Shown here: piece after piece, positions 1 through 9,046 of the stretch
Layout of the letters: each line of letters starts with the position of its first letter
Position numbering within the stretch: position 1 is the first letter of the stretch
Assembly: GCA_049514215.1 (NCBI GenBank)
Contig: JBEKVI010000023.1
Span: 24,108-88,107 of the forward strand
Source of the DNA: BOG-994 sp049514215
GTDB taxonomy: Bacteria > Pseudomonadota > Gammaproteobacteria > Burkholderiales > Burkholderiaceae_D
Length of the DNA: 64,000 nt
Reading direction: 5' to 3'
Position numbers and translations under genes: made by a program
Notes under the pieces: generated by a model
Seen by the model: the letters and a program-made list of their open reading frames with translations, nothing else
What the model was told of the DNA's origin: nothing
The model's database searches: none

Positions 1-167
1 CGGTGTTTCGCTTGAAGTTGTCACGATGTCTTACTTGCGATGAGCTCGTTGAACCGGGGTTAGTCAGTCCCTTCCACGCTGCCGCCCTTGGCGCCGAGGC
101 GACTCCCCTTGCTGCGCGAATGCCGTGTGAAGGAGGAAGGCCTCGATTGTCTGTGCGCCACCGGCGA

Positions 168-524
168 TCAGTTACAGTACTCGTTGCAACTGCTTTCTGC
201 CTTGTCGGCCTCGGTCTTTAATGCTGCCGTTTCGGCTTCGGCCCGATCTTTTGCTGCTCTGGCGCCATCCCTTGCCCCTTCGGCAGTGGCCAATCGGGCT
301 TGGACCGATGCGAGCTTACTCTGGGTGGTCCATGTGTTGTGCCTGTCGAGATCACGCTTTGCTTCGGCAAGCTCCACGTTCAAATCTGCGACCTTGTTGT
401 GGGCCTGGTTGAATTGTTCACCAAGATCGTTCAGGCGCCTAAAGGCCACGCCCCAATCTCCGTGCTTCTGTTCCCATCTGGCCTGCGCTTCTCTACACTT
501 TTGCTTCCTGGCTTCCGCGTTCAT
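168..524 (-). CDS. Small coiled-coil hypothetical protein with duplicated start region
   Basis: I do not recognise the family. The predicted 118-residue protein is rich in Ala, Glu, Lys and Arg and has long heptad-like stretches typical of a soluble coiled coil; no signal peptide or membrane segment is visible. The start at 524 has a strong ribosome binding site (AGAGGAG) just upstream. A second in-frame ATG at 602 with an identical ribosome binding site lies in a 78-bp tandem copy of the same start region, so a longer form with the N-terminal segment repeated is possible. The ORF stays open further upstream to 704 but without a better start. The gene stands alone, with no operon partner visible. 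The reading frame and codon use look real, the function is unknown. Confidence 0.55.
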   Translation of the reverse strand: MNAEARKQKCREAQARWEQKHGDWGVAFRRLNDLGEQFNQAHNKVADLNVELAEAKRDLDRHNTWTTQSKLASVQARLATAEGARDGARAAKDRAEAETAALKTEADKAESSCNEYCN

Positions 525-638
525 GGTCGATCTCCTCTGATTGGTTGGATAGACACCAGACTGCGCTTCTTTACACTTTTGCTTCCTGGCTTCCGCGTTC
601 ATGGTCGATCTCCTCTGATTGGTTGGATAGACACCAGA
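483..638. repeat. 78-bp direct tandem duplication spanning a ribosome binding site and start codon
   Basis: Bases 483-560 and 561-638 are two near-identical 78-bp copies (one clear C/T difference in the ctgcgcttct/ttacac portion). Each carries the 5' leader, ribosome binding site, ATG and first codons of the small coiled-coil gene. The period is divisible by three, so the duplication is in frame. Confidence 0.9.
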
Positions 639-1230
639 CAGGACGCGATTTCGCCAAAAGAAGTCGCGTCCGTCCATCAAAGCGGAAGCGTGAGTAGCGC
701 ACACTGCCGCACGATAAGCAGATTCCGTCTTTAGAGTCGCTTGAATCCGGACTTAAATTGCGTCCCTTGCCACGGCGATACATCTGCTCTTCGTTCTTTT
801 CAGTATCGGCAAGCCCAATCGGAAATCAACGTGAATACTGCCGACGAATTCCTGAAATTGTTCCTCAGGTCCTTGGAAAGACGCGCCTTCTACGTCATCG
901 CAATGCGATTGGAATAGCTGCAGTCATGAACTCGAAGACCCCATGCGCGCTGTGTCTTTCGCACAAGGTTCGAACCGTTCTGGAAGTCACACCTTCGCAG
1001 CCCAAATGACACGCCCGGGCCCCCGGTCCCTTTTGAATAGATTGGTGGCGGGCTAGCCGGACGCGAGCCGATGGCACCCGCGCACGTGTAATACGGTGTG
1101 CCAGCCTACCTGATCGTACCGTTCGGTTGCCGACCACCGGCTAGCACCGATGCGTGCGCGGCCATCGTTCCCACCCGAAAGTCCCTATCGCCGACCCGGA
1201 GTTCTCGCTCGGCACCGTGGGCCACTATGG
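639..1230. other. Intergenic stretch without a supportable gene
   Basis: About 590 bases between the coiled-coil gene and the GST gene. Only short overlapping ORFs with no family resemblance occur on either strand. I saw no tRNA, repeat or convincing terminator. It may contain the promoter of the coiled-coil gene. Confidence 0.5.
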
Positions 1231-1935
1231 CTAGTCGCGCTTGGGAATGGTCAGACCGCGGGCGACCGCCGGACGTAAGACGAACGCATCCAAGGCTCGC
1301 GTGACATGCGGAAATTCCGCCATGCCCACGAGCTCGGAGGCTTCGTAGAACCCTCCCAGATTGCGCACCCAGGGAAAAGTCGCCATGTCGGCGATTGTAT
1401 AGTCGTCTCCCATGATCCAGGTATGGTCGCTCAAGCGCTGATTCAGGACCGCCAAAAGGCGCCTCGATTCCTCGACATAGCGATCGCGCGGCCGCTTGTC
1501 TTCGTAGGCCTTGCCCGCGAATTTGTGAAAGAAGCCGACCTGGCCGAACATCGGGCCGATACCTGCCATCTGAAACATCAGCCACTGGATCGTTTGATAG
1601 CGCAGCGCCGGATCGCTGGGAACGAAACGGCCGCTTTTCTCAGCCAGGTAGATCAGAATTGCCCCGGATTCGAAGAGCGGCAAGGGCGCCCCATTCGGAC
1701 CTTGGGGGTCGATGATGGCCGGGATCTTGTTGTTGGGGCTTAGCGAGGCAAACTCGGGAGTCATCTGATCACGGGCATCGAAGCGCACGAGATGGGGCTC
1801 GTAAGCAAGGCCCGTCTCCTCGAGCATGATCGACACCTTGACTCCGTTGGGGGTGGGTAGCGAATAGAGCTGGATCCGGTCGGGATGTTCTGCAGGCCAC
1901 TTTCGAGTGATCGGAAAAGCGGATAGATCGGTCAT
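1231..1935 (-). CDS. Glutathione S-transferase, Nu-class (YghU/YfcG-like)
   Basis: A 234-residue cytosolic glutathione S-transferase. The N-terminal thioredoxin-like domain (about residues 18-105) has the sequence PNGVKVSIMLEE, a cis-Pro region around NNKIPAI and the ESGAILIYLAEK segment that binds the glutathione gamma-glutamyl group; an all-helical domain follows (about 115-225). The TPNG motif replacing a catalytic Ser/Cys is characteristic of the Nu class, whose E. coli members YghU and YfcG show disulfide-bond reductase activity on glutathionylated substrates. Length is slightly shorter than E. coli YghU (288) and close to YfcG (215). It is transcribed alone, with 160 bases between its start and the formate dehydrogenase alpha gene end. 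Substrate cannot be told from sequence. Confidence 0.88.
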   Translation of the reverse strand: MTDLSAFPITRKWPAEHPDRIQLYSLPTPNGVKVSIMLEETGLAYEPHLVRFDARDQMTPEFASLSPNNKIPAIIDPQGPNGAPLPLFESGAILIYLAEKSGRFVPSDPALRYQTIQWLMFQMAGIGPMFGQVGFFHKFAGKAYEDKRPRDRYVEESRRLLAVLNQRLSDHTWIMGDDYTIADMATFPWVRNLGGFYEASELVGMAEFPHVTRALDAFVLRPAVARGLTIPKRD

Positions 1936-2099
1936 TGAGTTCCTTCAGGGGGCGATCGTTTGCACGTCGCGCTAGGCGGTGTCGGCGGCGGACGAGGAAA
2001 TAGAGCGGATCCCGATCGAAAAGCAATCGGGAAAGCCACTATGCGAGAAGCACCGCTTTCACGCTTTTGGCCCGCGCGTCATTCGCGGTTGATCGCGGG

Positions 2100-4901
2100 T
2101 CAAGCCCGCGTGACTCGCACCGCGCACAGCTTGAATTCGGGAATTTTTGCGATCGGATCGAGCGCCGCGATCGTGAGCGAGTTGGCGGCGGCTTCGACAT
2201 AGGCGAAGGGAATGAAGACCGTGCCAGGCGCGACTTCCTCGGTGCTGCGAACCGGCAGCGAGATCGTGCCGCGGCGCGATTCGACATGTACGGTAGCACC
2301 GGCCACGATCCCCAGGATCTCGAGGTCCGTGGGATGCATCATCACCGTGGGTGCGGGCTCGATTGCGTCCAAGACCTTGGTATTTCGCGTCATGCTCCCT
2401 GTATGCCAGTGCTCGAGTTGGCGCCCCGTAATGAGCGTGTAGGGAAAGTCCGTATCGGGTTCCTCGGCCGGATGCTGATAGAGCGCCGGAACAAGCTTGG
2501 CACGGCCGCTCGGTGTGGGGAAATCCTCGATGAACACGATCGGCTCGCCCGCTTCGGACTCGTTTTCGCAAGGATAGATGGCAGCGCCATCTCTGAGCAG
2601 ACGCTGCCAGGTGATGCCGCGGATGCTCGGCATGGCCTTGCGCATCTCCTCGTAGATTTCACCGGTCACGGCCTGCTCGGTATCGGGATGACCTTCGGCG
2701 TTTTCGTCGTATTGCCAGTCAAGCCCCATCCGTCGGCCGATCTGCCGGATGATCCACAAATCCGGGCGGGCCTGCCCCGGGGGCTTTAGAGCGGGTCGAC
2801 CCAATTGCACAAGGCGGTCGGTGTTGGTAAAGGTTCCCCATTTCTCGGCGTGGGCCGTAGCCGGCAGGATGAGATCGGCCAAAAGCGCCGTCTCGGTCAT
2901 GAAGATATCCTGGACCACAAGATGTTCTAGCTTCGCCAGGGCGGCGCGCGCGTGGTGCAGGTCCGGATCCGACATCGCGGGATTTTCGCCCTCGACGTAC
3001 ATTCCGCGGATTTTTCCGGCGGCTGCGGCGTGCATGATCTCAACCACGGTAAGGCCAGGATTGGGATCGAGTTTGGTGTTCCAGAGCGCCTCGAAAATGG
3101 TCAGCGCCGTGCTGTTGTCCACACGCTGATAGTCGGGGAGCATCATCGGGATGAGGCCGGCATCGGAGGCACCCTGGACATTGTTCTGGCCGCGTAGCGG
3201 ATGCAGCCCCGTGCCGGGACGCCCGATCTGTCCTGTGATCATCGAAAGCGCAATCAGGCAGCGTGCGTTGTCCGTCCCATGAATGTGCTGGGAGATCCCC
3301 ATGCCCCACAGGATCATCGAGGCCTTGGCCGTCGCAAAACGCCGTGCCACGGCCCGCAAGATCTCGGCATCGATTCCGCAGATCTCAGACATGCGCTCGG
3401 GCGTGCAATCGGCGACAGCAGCCTTTAAGGCCTCGTAGCCTGCCGTTCGTGTCGCGATGAAGTTCTGATCGACCAGATTTTCCGCGATGATGACGTGCAG
3501 CAACGCGTCCAGGAGGGCCACGTCGGTGCCCGAGCGGAACTGCAGGCTATAAGTCGCGTGGCGCGTCAACTCCGAGCGTCGCGGATCGGCGAGGATGAGA
3601 GTCACGCCGCGCTTGATGGCGTTCTTGATCCACGTGGCCGCCACCGGATGGTTGATGGTCGGGTTGGCTCCGATGATGAAAACGACTTCGGCTTGGGCCA
3701 CATCGGCGACCGGATTCGACACGCTTCCCGAGCCCACTCCTTCGAGCAGAGCCGCCACGGAGGAAGCGTGGCATAAACGCGTGCAGTGATCGACGTTATT
3801 GGTCCTAAAACCGGTGCGCACGAGCTTCTGAAACAGGTAGGCCTCTTCGTTGCTTCCCTTGGCCGAGCCGAACCCGGCCAGTGGCGACTGGCTCCCTTCG
3901 CCGTCGGCACGAATGCGCACGAAGCCGGCTGCCGCCTCGCTTAACGCCTCTTCCCAGCTGATGGGCTCGAAGTACGAATGAGGATCGAGTTCACCGCGGC
4001 CCATGCGTTCGATGTCCTCGATATCTTTAGCGATACCGGCCCGGCGCCGTAACGGCTGCGTCAGCCTTTTGGGGTTTTGGACGTAGTCGAATCCATAGCG
4101 ACCTTTCACGCAGAGCCGACCATGATTGGCCGGACCGTCACGTCCTGTGACGTGCACGATGTGCGACGAGCCATCGGATTCGTCGGCCACGTGATACGTG
4201 AGCTGACAGCCGACTCCGCAGTAGGGGCACAACGAGTCGACTTCGCGCAGATCACGCGCCAGGCCATCGGCGAGCGTGGCCGGTCGCAACGCCCCCGTGG
4301 GACAAGCCTGCACGCATTCGCCGCATCCAACGCAAGTCGATGCGCCCATGGGATCATCCATGTCGAAGACGATCTGGGCATGCTCGCCGCGAAAGGCCAA
4401 GCCGATGACGTCATTGACCTGTTCCTCGCGACACGCGCGCACGCATCGCGTGCACTGAATGCAGGCGTCCAGATCCACCGCGATGGCCGGATGACTGTGA
4501 TCGGCCTGCGGCTGGGCGCGTCGCGCGAAGCGAGGCGCCCCGACCCCCAAAGCCTTGGCCCACCGATGCAGTTCGGAATCGGGCTTGCGAGCGAGGGCGG
4601 GTTGATCCGAAAGCAGCAGCTCGAGGACCAGGCGCTGCGAATGCAGCGCCCGCTCCGAACGCGATTGAACCTCCATCCCCGCCTTGGGCAGGCGACAGCA
4701 AGAGGGTGCAAGCGTGCGCTCGCCTTCAATTTCCACGACGCAGGCGCGGCAGTTGCCGTCGGGACGCATGCCGTCCATGTAGCACAGATGCGGGATCTCA
4801 ACGCCACTGCGCCGTGCAGCCTGAAGGATTGTCTCGCCGGGGAGCGCCTCGACGGTGGCGCCGTCGAGCTTGAAGGAGACTGTGACCGCCGGGGCGTTCA
4901 T
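2100..4901 (-). CDS. fdsA: NAD-dependent formate dehydrogenase, alpha (catalytic) subunit
   Basis: The 933-residue catalytic subunit of a soluble, NAD-dependent molybdenum or tungsten formate dehydrogenase, oxidising formate to CO2. Domains in order: N-terminal [2Fe-2S] domain (Cys40, 51, 54, 68), a His-containing linker, two [4Fe-4S] clusters (Cys147/150/153/157 and Cys190/193/196/200), a molybdopterin-proximal [4Fe-4S] cluster (Cys225/228/232/264), then the bis-MGD domains. The catalytic Cys377-His378 pair lies in RLCHASS, matching the Cys-His pair of Rhodobacter FdsA. The chosen start (4901) overlaps the stop of the upstream beta subunit by ATGA, so the pair is translationally coupled; the longer ORF to 5090 has an N-terminus unrelated to the family. 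No FdsC/FdsD chaperone gene is present nearby. Nearest described relatives by architecture are FDH1 of Methylobacterium and FdsA enzymes. Confidence 0.93.
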   Translation of the reverse strand: MNAPAVTVSFKLDGATVEALPGETILQAARRSGVEIPHLCYMDGMRPDGNCRACVVEIEGERTLAPSCCRLPKAGMEVQSRSERALHSQRLVLELLLSDQPALARKPDSELHRWAKALGVGAPRFARRAQPQADHSHPAIAVDLDACIQCTRCVRACREEQVNDVIGLAFRGEHAQIVFDMDDPMGASTCVGCGECVQACPTGALRPATLADGLARDLREVDSLCPYCGVGCQLTYHVADESDGSSHIVHVTGRDGPANHGRLCVKGRYGFDYVQNPKRLTQPLRRRAGIAKDIEDIERMGRGELDPHSYFEPISWEEALSEAAAGFVRIRADGEGSQSPLAGFGSAKGSNEEAYLFQKLVRTGFRTNNVDHCTRLCHASSVAALLEGVGSGSVSNPVADVAQAEVVFIIGANPTINHPVAATWIKNAIKRGVTLILADPRRSELTRHATYSLQFRSGTDVALLDALLHVIIAENLVDQNFIATRTAGYEALKAAVADCTPERMSEICGIDAEILRAVARRFATAKASMILWGMGISQHIHGTDNARCLIALSMITGQIGRPGTGLHPLRGQNNVQGASDAGLIPMMLPDYQRVDNSTALTIFEALWNTKLDPNPGLTVVEIMHAAAAGKIRGMYVEGENPAMSDPDLHHARAALAKLEHLVVQDIFMTETALLADLILPATAHAEKWGTFTNTDRLVQLGRPALKPPGQARPDLWIIRQIGRRMGLDWQYDENAEGHPDTEQAVTGEIYEEMRKAMPSIRGITWQRLLRDGAAIYPCENESEAGEPIVFIEDFPTPSGRAKLVPALYQHPAEEPDTDFPYTLITGRQLEHWHTGSMTRNTKVLDAIEPAPTVMMHPTDLEILGIVAGATVHVESRRGTISLPVRSTEEVAPGTVFIPFAYVEAAANSLTIAALDPIAKIPEFKLCAVRVTRA

Positions 4902-6619
4902 GGCTGGCCTTTCAGTTCGTCTGGAAAATAACGCACCACGCAACGAACCGGATTCGGAGCGGCCTGGCCGAGTCCACAAATCGATGCATCGATCATGACT
5001 CGGTTGAGCTCTTCCAGAAGCGGAACGTCCCACCGGGGCGCCTCCATCAGGTCCACGGCTTTCGCGGTGCCCGAGCGACAGGGAGTGCACTGACCGCAGG
5101 ATTCATCGCGGAAAAAACGCATCATCGACAAGGCCGCGTCGGTCGCCCGATCGGCGTCGGAGAGTACGATCACAGCGGCCGAGCCGATGAAGCAGCCGTG
5201 GGGCTGCAAGGTATCGAAGTCCAGAGGGAGATCGGCCATGGAGGCGGGCAGGATGCCGCCGGATGCGCCGCCTGGCAGGTATCCGTAGAGGGTGTGCCCG
5301 TCCTGCATGCCGCCACAATGCTCTTCGATGAGTTCGATGAGCGATATGCCCGCTGGCGCAATGTGAACCCCGGGTTTTCTGATCCGGCCCGAAACCGAAA
5401 AGGACCGTAGCCCGTGCCGCTCGCGCCGGCCGTGGCCGGCAAACCAGGCCGAGCCCTGCTCGAGGATCTGGCGCACCCAGTAAAGCGTTTCCATGTTGTG
5501 CTCGAGCGTCGGTCGACCAAACAGTCCCACCTGCGCGAGATAAGGCGGTCTAAGACGCGGCATGCCGCGTTTGCCTTCGATCGATTCGATCATCGCCGAT
5601 TCTTCGCCACAAATGTAGGCGCCGGCACCGCGTCGCAGTTCAATCGGGGGCAGCCGAATGCCCGCAGGCGGATCCGCCTTGAGTGCGGCCAGCTCGCGCT
5701 CCAGCAGTGCGCGCACACTGTGGTACTCGTCGCGCAGATAAATGATGATCGACTCGACATTCACAGCCCACGCGGCAATGAGCATCCCCTCGAAGAACCG
5801 ATGGGGATCGCGCTCCAGATAGACCCGGTCTTTAAAGGTCCCAGGCTCGCCCTCGTCGATATTGATCGCGAACAGCCGGGGCGCGGCTTCGCCGGCCACG
5901 ATGCGCCACTTCTTGCCCGCGGGAAATCCGGCCCCGCCCAATCCGCGCAGATGGGCCTGCTCCAGTTCAGCGTAGACCGCTTCGCGATCGCCCAGCCGCG
6001 GGTGGCCGCCCGCAGCCAGTTCGGCTGCGAGCCGGTATCCGCCGTGCTGACGATAGCGCGCGTAATCGATCGCCTCGGCCAATGCCGGCGCCGCGCGGCC
6101 CTCGGGTGCATTGACCGCCTCGACGATCGAATCGAGCGTCGCAGGTCCGAAAGCGTTCTGGCCGACACAGACCGCGGGGGCCTCGCTGCACCGTCCAATG
6201 CAGGGCGCCCCTTTGACGCGAACGGAATCGCCTAAAAGAGCGGGCAGGCTCGAGAGGAGTCCGTCGGCGCCCGCCATCTGGCACGAAAGTGACTCGCATA
6301 CCCGAACAGTGAGCGAAGGCGGCGCCTTTTCGCCTTCCTTCTCGACATCGAAGTGATGGTAGAACGTGGCCACCTCGTAGACTTCGGTCTGAGCCAGATG
6401 CATCATCTCGGCCAAAGCCGCAAGATGGGCAGCCGATAGACATCCGAAGCGGTCCTGGATGCGGTGCAGATTCTCGATCAGGAGGTCGCGCCGCCGGCGC
6501 TGGTCGGATGGGCGGTCCGCGAACAGGACCTGGATGTCCTCGCGTGCCTTAGGGTCGACCGGACGACCCCGTACGGTTGATCGGGCCTTGCGGCGCAACG
6601 GAACGGTAACGACGGACAT
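4898..6619 (-). CDS. fdsB: NAD-dependent formate dehydrogenase, fused gamma-beta subunit
   Basis: A 573-residue fusion of a NuoE-like and a NuoF-like module, carrying electrons from FdsA to NAD. Residues about 20-165 form the thioredoxin-like [2Fe-2S] domain with Cys108, 113, 140 and 144. The NuoF part follows, with the glycine-rich FMN/NADH site GLGGAGFPAGKKW (226-238), the GAYICGEESA segment, and the C-terminal [4Fe-4S] cluster Cys508/511/514 with Cys548. In Cupriavidus and Rhodobacter FdsG and FdsB are separate proteins; the fused form is known from Methylobacterium FDH1. The start at 6619 is preferred over the upstream ATG at 6634 because GAGGAG lies seven bases before it. It is the first gene of a two-gene operon with fdsA. 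Confidence 0.92.
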   Translation of the reverse strand: MSVVTVPLRRKARSTVRGRPVDPKAREDIQVLFADRPSDQRRRRDLLIENLHRIQDRFGCLSAAHLAALAEMMHLAQTEVYEVATFYHHFDVEKEGEKAPPSLTVRVCESLSCQMAGADGLLSSLPALLGDSVRVKGAPCIGRCSEAPAVCVGQNAFGPATLDSIVEAVNAPEGRAAPALAEAIDYARYRQHGGYRLAAELAAGGHPRLGDREAVYAELEQAHLRGLGGAGFPAGKKWRIVAGEAAPRLFAINIDEGEPGTFKDRVYLERDPHRFFEGMLIAAWAVNVESIIIYLRDEYHSVRALLERELAALKADPPAGIRLPPIELRRGAGAYICGEESAMIESIEGKRGMPRLRPPYLAQVGLFGRPTLEHNMETLYWVRQILEQGSAWFAGHGRRERHGLRSFSVSGRIRKPGVHIAPAGISLIELIEEHCGGMQDGHTLYGYLPGGASGGILPASMADLPLDFDTLQPHGCFIGSAAVIVLSDADRATDAALSMMRFFRDESCGQCTPCRSGTAKAVDLMEAPRWDVPLLEELNRVMIDASICGLGQAAPNPVRCVVRYFPDELKGQP

Positions 6620-6709
6620 GCACCGGCTCCTCAAATGTCGCGGCGCACCCCCTTCATGCAGCGCGCCGACCCAGCATTCAAAGTATAAGCCTTGCGTCCC
6701 CGCCGCGCC

Positions 6710-7522
6710 TTACCGGGTCGCCCCAACATCTTCGAGAAATTGCTTTACTGCCCCTAGCGTTTGCCCGGGCTGCTCGAGGTGCGGCGAGTGCCCGCAGTCC
6801 GGAAGTTTGACGAGTCGGGCCTGCGGAGCATGTGCCTTGATACCCTCGATCTGGGCCATAGTACCGTAGCGATCGCCGTGGCCCTGAATTGCAAGCAGAG
6901 GGCATTGGATTGAAGCGAGCAGATCCTCGAGATTCCACGAACGGAACGAGCGATCAAGCCAGATATCGCTCCAACCTAAAAAGGCGCCGTCGACATCGGC
7001 ATGATAGCGCTTAAGTTTTGCCGCGAGTTCGCCCGAGACGTAGGCCTCGCGCGCCGCCTCGATGGACCGCAGACCCGATTCTTCAACGAAGATGTGCGGC
7101 GCTAGGACAATGACGGCCCTCGCAGTGTCGGGAAACGACGCCGCGTGGATGAGGGCGATCGATCCGCCATCGCTATGGCCGAGAAGGATCGGATGTTCCA
7201 GTTCGAAGGAGGCAAGCACGGCAGGAAGAACTTCCCTGGCCTCGCGGTGCATGAAGTCCTTCGTTCGGGCTGCACCGAGCGGGCTTGAGTTCCCATAGCC
7301 CTCGCGTGAGTAGATCAACCCGTGACAGCCCACGGCCGCACACAGGCGCTCCGGAAAATCCCGCCACAGCGCAATCGAACCGAGCCCTTCGTGGAGGAAG
7401 ACAATGGTCGGACGGCGATGCTCGTCGAGGGCAAACCAGGCGCATTCGAGCTCGGCTGCACCCACGCGCACGCGATGGCTCACCAGTGAGGAGGAGTGGG
7501 CGGGGTCCTGTCCTGCCGTCAT
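6710..7522 (-). CDS. Alpha/beta hydrolase
   Basis: A 270-residue cytosolic alpha/beta-fold hydrolase. The nucleophile elbow GHSDGG gives Ser117, the oxyanion-hole region is HEGLGS near residue 44, a likely acid residue is the Asp of GHGDRYG (about 222), and the catalytic His lies in CGHSPHLEQP (about 248). Family resemblance is to the broad carboxylesterase/hydroxylase-associated hydrolases of Burkholderiales; the substrate is not predictable. It lies 90 bases upstream of the formate dehydrogenase operon in the same direction but is probably separate, and is divergent from the export operon beginning at 7796. The upstream region contains a TATATT box near 7574 that could serve either direction. 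Confidence 0.85.
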   Translation of the reverse strand: MTAGQDPAHSSSLVSHRVRVGAAELECAWFALDEHRRPTIVFLHEGLGSIALWRDFPERLCAAVGCHGLIYSREGYGNSSPLGAARTKDFMHREAREVLPAVLASFELEHPILLGHSDGGSIALIHAASFPDTARAVIVLAPHIFVEESGLRSIEAAREAYVSGELAAKLKRYHADVDGAFLGWSDIWLDRSFRSWNLEDLLASIQCPLLAIQGHGDRYGTMAQIEGIKAHAPQARLVKLPDCGHSPHLEQPGQTLGAVKQFLEDVGATR

Positions 7523-7795
7523 GGATCTACTTGTGGCGATTCTGATGAGAGTCCACCTGAACGAGTCTCAGTGCATTATATTGCACGCTTTCGCACGCGC
7601 GCCTCAGCGTTGGGGAGCCCCGAAGACGTCCTCGTTCATGTGCCGGACCAGGGTAAGCCCTGCGAGTCCAAGCGCGGGCGCCCCCGGCGCGGTGGCAAGG
7701 TTGCTACAATCCGCGGCGAATTCAATGCGTGTAACGTATGCGCCCACAAGGCGCGCCTTGCAGGGAACTCATGCCGAAGGAAGATCGTCTCGTCC

Positions 7796-9046
7796 ATGTC
7801 TAGACCGCTGTTTCGCAAGGAAGCGCTCGACGCCCAGCGGGACAAGTTCCTAGGCGAGTTGACCGTAGCCCGTCCGCTTCCCCTGTGGGTCTTCACGCTT
7901 TTGGCCGCCGCCATCGCGGCCGCCGTGATCGCGGTTGCGGTCTGGGGCCAGTACCAGCGGCGGGAACGCGTCCAGGGATTTCTGGCGAGCCAGATCGGCT
8001 CGGTGCCCATGCTCATCTCGGATGCCGGGCAGGTCAAGGAGATCGAGGTCGCCGAGGGGGACGAGGTGGTGGCCGGACAGCCGCTCGCACGGGTCACCAT
8101 CGATCGCACCACGAGTAGCGCGGCGTCGAGTTCGGACACGGTACTCGTGGAGATCGGCCGGCGCCGCGCGATCCTCGAGCAGGAGCGCGACGAGACGCTT
8201 GCACTGGGCGATCGCGAGGTCGATCAGGTTCATAAGCGCATCGCCGATCTCAGAAACGAAATTGCCGCGCTCGACAGCGAGGTCGCCTTGCAGCGCCAGC
8301 GATTGAAATCGGCCCACGATGTGGAGTTGCGTTACGAGGGGCTCGCCAAGGACCATTTCATCTCCGACGTAGGGGTCCAGCAAAAGCGAGACGACGTCAC
8401 CGATCAGGAGCTCAAGCTGGCCACGCTCGGTAGGGAACGTGCCTCGCTCGAGAAGGACCTCGGCTCAGCCCAGCTGGACGAACCGGCACTGCGCCTGAAG
8501 ACCACGACCCAGGTCAAGCAGATTGCCCGCCAGATGAGCGAGCTCGCCCAGAGCTCGGCCGAAGAGACGCTCCTTGGTGAGACCGTCATTCGTGCCCCGA
8601 TTGCCGGCACGATCACGAACATCAATGTGAGCCAGGGACAGATCGTTGCGGCCGATACCCCTCTGGCCACCATCATCCCCACGGACAACCGCTTGCATGT
8701 AGAGCTTCTCGTACCCACTCGAGCGATCGGCTTCGTGCATGCCGGCCAGCTCGTGCAGCTGCGCTATGAGGCCTTTCCCTACGAGCGCTTTGGCCAATAC
8801 AAGGGCGTCGTGGAGAGCGTCGGCAAGACCGCCTGGATGCAGGGGGAGCACCTGGGCCCGGTGGCGATTCGCGAACCGGCCTACCGCATCATCGTCAAGC
8901 TCGACCGACAGACGGTGCGCTCGGGCAATCAGGATCTGGCGCTGCGTCCAGGCATGCTCGTCTCGGCCGACCTCCTCATGGAAAAGCGCACGCTTCTGGA
9001 GTGGCTCTTTCAGCCTCTGCTCCAGCTCAGAGAGCGCATACGATGA
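7796..9046 (+). CDS. HlyD/CvaA-type membrane fusion protein (periplasmic adaptor)
   Basis: A 416-residue periplasmic adaptor for a type I secretion exporter. One N-terminal transmembrane segment (about 29-50) is followed by a biotinyl-lipoyl half (about 65-95), a long helical hairpin (about 120-255) and the second lipoyl half plus beta-barrel (about 270-395, including VIRAPIAGTI). Length and layout match CvaA of the colicin V exporter (413 residues). The start at 7796 puts the short cytoplasmic tail and membrane segment in the family position; the ORF upstream of it has no family resemblance. GAAGGAAG lies about 12 bases before it. The stop overlaps the ATG of the C39 ABC exporter (ATGA), so the two are coupled. 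An outer membrane TolC partner is not encoded here. Confidence 0.9.
   Translation: MSRPLFRKEALDAQRDKFLGELTVARPLPLWVFTLLAAAIAAAVIAVAVWGQYQRRERVQGFLASQIGSVPMLISDAGQVKEIEVAEGDEVVAGQPLARVTIDRTTSSAASSSDTVLVEIGRRRAILEQERDETLALGDREVDQVHKRIADLRNEIAALDSEVALQRQRLKSAHDVELRYEGLAKDHFISDVGVQQKRDDVTDQELKLATLGRERASLEKDLGSAQLDEPALRLKTTTQVKQIARQMSELAQSSAEETLLGETVIRAPIAGTITNINVSQGQIVAADTPLATIIPTDNRLHVELLVPTRAIGFVHAGQLVQLRYEAFPYERFGQYKGVVESVGKTAWMQGEHLGPVAIREPAYRIIVKLDRQTVRSGNQDLALRPGMLVSADLLMEKRTLLEWLFQPLLQLRERIR

Noticed and set aside
927..1009. 27-codon ORF with a CALC motif, suggestive of an HNH or zinc fragment
   Set aside because: Too short, no further ligands and no ribosome binding site.
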